Assembly: GCA_910577655.1 (NCBI GenBank)
Contig: CAJTOW010000004.1
Location: forward strand, 14,511-78,510
Length of the DNA: 64,000 nt
Reading direction: 5' to 3'
Source: an uncultured Lachnospiraceae bacterium
GTDB lineage: Bacteria; Bacillota; Clostridia; Lachnospirales; Lachnospiraceae
Within the stretch, counting starts at the first letter, position 1. Every line of letters begins with the position of its first letter. The notes under the pieces are model-generated. The model saw nothing but the letters and a program-made list of their open reading frames with translations, was not told the DNA's origin and did not search any database. Positions 60,226 through 64,000 of the stretch are shown piece after piece. Position numbers and translations under genes: made by a program.

Positions 60226-61023
60226 ATGTTAAAGATTTTGTATGAGGATGAACAGATTTTGGTAGTATGGAAGCCTGCCGGGACTGAATCCCAGGAGAGC
60301 CGCGGATTCGGCAGGGATATGGTCAGTGAAATCCGCAAACATATCCACAGCCAGTTTCCGGAAAAAGGAATACCCTATGTGGGAGTTATCCACAGACTGG
60401 ACAAGCCGGTCAGTGGGCTTCTGGTGTATGCCAAGACCCAGAAAGCGGCGGCAGCCCTTAGCAAACAGACTGTCGAAAGAAGGATGAAAAAGAAATATCT
60501 GGCAGTTTTATGTGGAAAGCCTGTGGATAATGTGGATAACTTTGTGGATTATTTGTTGAAGCGGGGGCGAGAGAACCGTTCCTGCATTGTGGATAAGGGG
60601 ATAACCGGGGCAAAGCGGGCGGAGCTTTCCTTCCGGATCCTGGAGAGTCAGGTTCTGGAGCCTTATGGGGAGCTGTCTCTGGCGGAGATCACCCTGCAGA
60701 CCGGACGCCACCATCAGATCCGTGTACAGATGGCCGGACATGGATTGCCTTTGTGGGGGGATCAGAAGTACAATACAGCATCCAGCTATGGATGGAATCT
60801 GCCGGCCACCAGTGCCAGTGACAGTGTCCATTTGTCAGCCGCCAGTGCAGAGAATGGCATCCATTTGCCAGCGTCCAATGCCGGTTTGGCATTATCGGCC
60901 TGGCATCTGGCCTTTACACATCCGGTGATAGGAAAGCAGATGGTATTTGAAAAGCTTCCGGAGGAAGGGATTTTTCAACGATTTGGTTACTGCATAAATA
61001 TAGAAGTGCAGGCTTTCCAATGA
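60226..61023 (+). CDS. RluA-family pseudouridine synthase
   Basis: An RNA-modifying enzyme that isomerises uridine. Visible are ILYEDEQILVVWKPAG, the catalytic Asp motif GVIHRLDKPVSGLLVYAK (HRLD, near residue 56), and GRHHQIRVQMAGHGLPLWGDQKYN. There is no S4 domain. Before the conserved AWHLAFTHPV comes an inserted low-complexity stretch of about 35 residues (NLPATSASDSVHLSAAS, then AENGIHLPASNAG), built from a degenerate repeat. ATG 60226 follows GGGAAGGTG; the frame runs upstream through a family 1 repeat, which is rejected as coding. The target RNA is unknown. Confidence 0.9.
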   Translation: MLKILYEDEQILVVWKPAGTESQESRGFGRDMVSEIRKHIHSQFPEKGIPYVGVIHRLDKPVSGLLVYAKTQKAAAALSKQTVERRMKKKYLAVLCGKPVDNVDNFVDYLLKRGRENRSCIVDKGITGAKRAELSFRILESQVLEPYGELSLAEITLQTGRHHQIRVQMAGHGLPLWGDQKYNTASSYGWNLPATSASDSVHLSAASAENGIHLPASNAGLALSAWHLAFTHPVIGKQMVFEKLPEEGIFQRFGYCINIEVQAFQ

Positions 61024-61134
61024 TAAAATGAAAAATTGTAATATCTGGAGATTCCGGTCTGATACATAATTCCGCCCGTCATGGATAAACTAGAGATTGT
61101 ACAAAAGAAGTACAAATCAGGAAAAGGTGAGTCC

Positions 61135-62226
61135 ATGGGTAAGCCGTATAAGAAACTGAAGAAAATTTTATGGATTGTGGGAATTACAGGGGCAGTGTAC
61201 GGAACCTTCCGTTTTCTGCTGCCACTTGTGGTTCCCTTTTTATTTGCCTGGGGGATAGCCATTCTGCTGAGGCCGTCTGCCAGATGGATCGAGAAAAGGT
61301 GCAGGATCCGGGTGGGAGGCAGATGGCTGGGGATTCCGGCGGGGTTTGCGGCCATCCTGGAGCTGATCATCATTTTGATAGCCCTGACGGGCGGGCTGTA
61401 TCTGGGCTTTCAGAAGCTGTGCAAGGAGATGATTATGTTTCTGGACGCAGTTCCCGGCTGGATCACGGCGCTGGATGAGTGGCTCACCAGCCTTTGCCAC
61501 TGGATGGAGGAGGGACTTTGCCTTACACCCAACTGCATGGTCTATCTTATGAGGGAAATGCTCCGGGGGCTGATGGATTCCGGGAAAAGGACGGCCATGC
61601 CTTACCTGATGACCAATTCCGCCGTGCTGCTGCGCAAGGGGATGGCGTTTCTGATCATCAGTATCATCCTGGTGGTGTCTGTGGGGCTGGCGGTTCAGGA
61701 GATGGATACATGGAAGGAGCGTTGCAGCAGATCCTTGTTTGCCCGGGAACTCCAGATGATCGGGCGGCGGCTGGCCATTGTGGCCAATGCGTATTTAAGA
61801 ACCCAGGTGGTCATCATGATCCTGACAACCCTGCTCTGCACAGCCGGATTCTGGATCATTGGCAATCCCTATTATGCCCTGGCCGGAATCGGAACCGGGA
61901 TTCTGGATGCTCTCCCAATCTTTGGAACCGGGACAGTGATCTTCCCCTGGGCTGCTTTCTGCGCGGTCAGGGGCCAGTGGGGCAGGGGGCTGTTTCTGAT
62001 GGCTCTTTATGTAGTGTGCTACTTTCTGCGGCAGATTCTGGAGACCAGAATGATGGGGAACCGGGTGGGCCTCTCGCCGCTGGAGACACTGATCACCATG
62101 TATGTGGGGCTGCAGCTTTTTGGGATCGCCGGACTGCTTTTAGGGCCGGTAGGGGTGCTGCTGGTCCGGGATCTGATGGGCGCGGTAGAAGAATCGTGGA
62201 AAAAGGATGAATATTGTAACTATTGA
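61135..62226 (+). CDS. ytvI: sporulation integral membrane protein YtvI (AI-2E transporter family)
   Basis: A 363-residue membrane protein. About seven or eight hydrophobic segments: WIVGITGAVYGTFRFLLPLVVPF near the start, an amphipathic middle, and the conserved C-terminal AI-2E-family block (YLRTQVVIMILTTLLCTAGF, GIGTGILDALPIFGTGTVI, RQILETRMMGNRVGLSPLETLI). The ILDALPIFGTGTV signature fits the YtvI branch seen in spore formers; its exact role is unclear. ATG 61135 has AAAAGGTGAG 4-6 bases upstream; ATG 61081 is in frame without a ribosome site. Confidence 0.9.
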   Translation: MGKPYKKLKKILWIVGITGAVYGTFRFLLPLVVPFLFAWGIAILLRPSARWIEKRCRIRVGGRWLGIPAGFAAILELIIILIALTGGLYLGFQKLCKEMIMFLDAVPGWITALDEWLTSLCHWMEEGLCLTPNCMVYLMREMLRGLMDSGKRTAMPYLMTNSAVLLRKGMAFLIISIILVVSVGLAVQEMDTWKERCSRSLFARELQMIGRRLAIVANAYLRTQVVIMILTTLLCTAGFWIIGNPYYALAGIGTGILDALPIFGTGTVIFPWAAFCAVRGQWGRGLFLMALYVVCYFLRQILETRMMGNRVGLSPLETLITMYVGLQLFGIAGLLLGPVGVLLVRDLMGAVEESWKKDEYCNY

Positions 62227-62271
62227 GTTTTTCGCAGCCGCTCAGGGGGGGGATCTGAACGGCTGCGGTTT

Positions 62272-63126
62272 TTACGGATTCACATGCCCGTCTTTAAAGT
62301 ACCGGATCATCTCATGGGTCAGGCTGGCGTGGGTGTCATCCTCCAGGGGGATATCCTCCCGCTCAAACCACTGGGCCAGGGCCAGCTCGTTCTGGTCCAG
62401 GCGGATCTCATCCGGCGACTCCAGATCGCAGAAGAAGCCCACCAGCAGCGTGTCCGAAAAGGACCAGGGCTGGTTCTTGTAATAACGGATGTTGGTAACC
62501 TTAAGGCCCACCTCCTCCATCACCTCCCGCTTCACCGTCTCTTCCAGAGTCTCTCCGATCTCGGAAAATCCAGCAAGGAGCGCATAACGCTTATACCCCC
62601 GTCCGGCATATTTGGACAGCAGCAGGCGGTTCCCATCGGTGACACCGATGATGACCGCCGGAGAGATCTTGGGATACTCTGCCTGGTGGCAGTTGTCACA
62701 GTACATCATCCGTTCCTTCTTGTCCCTGCGAAGACGTAGGCCGCAGCGTCCGCAGAACTGGCGGCTCCGGTACCAGACAAACAGCTGGTAGCCGGTGATC
62801 CCGGCAAAGGCCAGATAACGCGGCGCCCCGCCCCGGAAGTACTGGATATTCTCCATGACAAAACCCTCAGGCATGGAAGCAGGAAGCCGGTTAATCAGGA
62901 AAAATGTCTCCTCGTCAATGGAGAACAGATATGTATATGAATCGGAATTCTCTGCCTCATTTGTAAAATCCTCTGGCAGATCCCGAAACCGCGGGAAATC
63001 AAAGGTCTCTTCTGTATGGCAGAGAAGCGCCGTCCGCTCCTCAAAATACAGAATATAGCTGTCCGGACACGGCGGCTGGTTGTGGTAAGTATTGTCATAC
63101 TGGTGCGGTGCAATATCCTGAATCAT
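62272..63126 (-). CDS. nudC: NADH pyrophosphatase (Nudix hydrolase)
   Basis: Cleaves NADH (and NAD-capped RNA in E. coli) to NMNH and AMP. An N-terminal half of about 120 residues precedes the zinc ribbon CGRCGLRLRRDKKERMMYCDNC. The Nudix box is GFSEIGETLEETVKREVMEE VGL (positions about 190-212). The NudC mark SQPWPFP appears as NQPWSFSDTLLVGF, with conservative changes. The length of 284 fits. The ribosome site (AAAGAGAGGGA) precedes the ATG. It is convergent with ytvI and divergent from spoVT. Confidence 0.94.
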   Translation of the reverse strand: MIQDIAPHQYDNTYHNQPPCPDSYILYFEERTALLCHTEETFDFPRFRDLPEDFTNEAENSDSYTYLFSIDEETFFLINRLPASMPEGFVMENIQYFRGGAPRYLAFAGITGYQLFVWYRSRQFCGRCGLRLRRDKKERMMYCDNCHQAEYPKISPAVIIGVTDGNRLLLSKYAGRGYKRYALLAGFSEIGETLEETVKREVMEEVGLKVTNIRYYKNQPWSFSDTLLVGFFCDLESPDEIRLDQNELALAQWFEREDIPLEDDTHASLTHEMIRYFKDGHVNP

Positions 63127-63259
63127 GTGGAATCCCTCTCTTTATCCTGAAAATGTATACATAGAAAATGAAAATAACCGCTCAAGTGTCTATTATAAAG
63201 GAAAAGCATAAAAATGGCAATGGCTGCCGGCTGCTGCGTTGACAAGAGACGAAGACACC

Positions 63260-63290
63260 GTAACAGTTCAGATACCTCCTGAACTGTTAC
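63260..63290. repeat. family 1 minimal palindrome
   Basis: GTAACAGTTCA (63260-63270) and TGAACTGTTAC (63280-63290) are perfect inverted 11-mers in the nudC-spoVT intergenic region. Confidence 0.85.
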
Positions 63291-63423
63291 AAGACACCAT
63301 ATAAAAGCCCAAATGGCTGGCAATCCCTGGTTGGAAGAAAACAAAGTATAAAAATCCTTCATTTACAGATACTAGGAGCAAGATATTGAAAACTATTATG
63401 ATTGACAATGGAGGAATTTTTGT

Positions 63424-63972
63424 ATGAAAGCTACGGGAATTGTAAGGAGAATAGACGATCTGGGGAGAGTGGTGATTCCAAAGGAAATCCGGCGTACCCT
63501 GCGCCTGAGGGAAGGAACTCCCCTGGAGATATTCACGGACCGCGAGGGCGAGATTATTCTTAAAAAGTATTCACCCATGGTGGAGCTGACTGCCTTTGCT
63601 ACCCAGTATGCGGATTCCATGGCTCAGAGTACGGGAATGATGGTGTGCATTACGGACCGGGACCAGATTATTGCGGTGGCAGGCGGACCAAAGAGGGACC
63701 TTCTCCAGAAGAATATCAGCAGACAGTTAGAGCAGGCCATCAATGAGCGGGAGACGGTAGTCGCTTCCCGGGATGATAAGCAGTTCGTGCCTATTGCGTC
63801 AGAGGAGATCGAAGGTGTGACCGCCCAGGTGCTGGTGCCCATCATCTGCGAGGGCGATGCCATCGGTTCAGTGTCCATACTCAGCCGCGATGTCCGGGTG
63901 AAGCCTGGGGATACGGAGCTGAAGCTGGTCAGCACCGCCGCCGGATTTCTGGGGCGGCAGATGGAGAGCTAG
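63424..63972 (+). CDS. spoVT: stage V sporulation protein T (AbrB-type regulator)
   Basis: A forespore transcription regulator that adjusts sigma-G genes and spore germination. Residues 1-50 are the AbrB/MazE swapped-hairpin DNA-binding domain (GIVRRIDDLGRVVIPKEIRR, then REGTPLEIFTDREGEIIL). Residues 55-180 form the GAF-like C-terminal domain (MMVCITDRDQIIAVAGG, TAQVLVPIICEGDAIGSVSI). The length of 182 is standard. GGAGG lies 8 bases before the ATG. No hairpin is visible before the window ends 28 bp later. Confidence 0.96.
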   Translation: MKATGIVRRIDDLGRVVIPKEIRRTLRLREGTPLEIFTDREGEIILKKYSPMVELTAFATQYADSMAQSTGMMVCITDRDQIIAVAGGPKRDLLQKNISRQLEQAINERETVVASRDDKQFVPIASEEIEGVTAQVLVPIICEGDAIGSVSILSRDVRVKPGDTELKLVSTAAGFLGRQMES

Positions 63973-64000
63973 TATGACCCACACCAATTAACCATATGTT

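Noticed and set aside
1..64000. Prophage, plasmid origin, tRNA or rRNA genes
   Set aside because: No integrase, phage structural genes, replication initiator, or tRNA/rRNA signatures were seen on either strand by reading; a tRNA search program could still find a missed tRNA.

Overview
The window looks like chromosomal DNA of a spore-forming gut member of the Lachnospiraceae (Clostridium cluster XIVa). The evidence is moderate G+C, strong AGGAGG-type ribosome sites, sporulation genes (spoIIID, ytvI, spoVT), a bile salt hydrolase-like enzyme, type III glutamine synthetase, a T-box leader and TRAP/TAXI uptake systems. No rRNA, tRNA, CRISPR array or intact insertion sequence was seen.

Layout. 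1-1.6 kb: the tail of a LysR regulator and an unrecognised 418-residue protein. 1.9-12.5 kb: a peptide-uptake region with a 45-residue leader ORF, dppB- and dppC-like permeases with unusual N-terminal membrane extensions, two ATPases, a lipoprotein binding protein whose family-5 fold appears circularly permuted, then a PepV-like dipeptidase and PepC-like aminopeptidase. 12.5-18.6 kb: an accessory stretch with an XRE / ImmA-like / PIN-like operon flanked by two nearly identical 81-bp direct repeats, a Lon-like AAA+ protein without protease domain, and an AAA-PDDEXK protein. 18.8-21.5 kb: a tryptophan-type T-box before a TrpB2-like gene, then a B3/B4-domain protein. 21.9-25.9 kb: YitT protein, bile salt hydrolase-like protein, MerR regulator with a 19-bp-spacer promoter, and a LysR regulator. 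26.4-30.8 kb: a metallohydrolase with a fused TRAP permease, a 54-residue membrane protein and a TAXI receptor. 31-37.2 kb: SWIM protein, spoIIID, hybrid kinase, mazG. 37.3-41.2 kb: a kptA remnant and a reverse-strand speD-like / DUF4178 / DUF350 / membrane-SpeE operon. 41.4-47.5 kb: a DUF4143 remnant, a large membrane protein, and a NarL-type two-component pair split by a decayed Rpn-type gene. 47.5-50.2 kb: alcohol and aldehyde dehydrogenases. 50.5-55.9 kb: PrcB-like lipoprotein, thrC, fba, glnN. 56-59.2 kb: a DctPQM TRAP system. 59.3-64 kb: hemolysin III, RluA-type synthase, ytvI, nudC and spoVT.

The intergenic DNA is crowded with short dispersed repeats. I separate four families: (1) GTAACAGTTCAGA-ended elements, the long ones containing a hairpin whose arms differ between copies but stay self-complementary; (2) elements with GAGCGTGTCTGAAAATT terminal inverted repeats; (3) GGGAGTGCCGCAAAAC palindromes; (4) CTCTGGAAAAAGGTTCCCC palindromes. 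Many lie on or beside stop codons and several supply the stop codon.

The main candidates for something undescribed are the permuted binding protein with its extended permeases, the covarying family 1 repeats, the repeat-bounded XRE-ImmA-PIN cassette, and the membrane-linked polyamine operon. All calls were made by reading the sequence; no database search was run.
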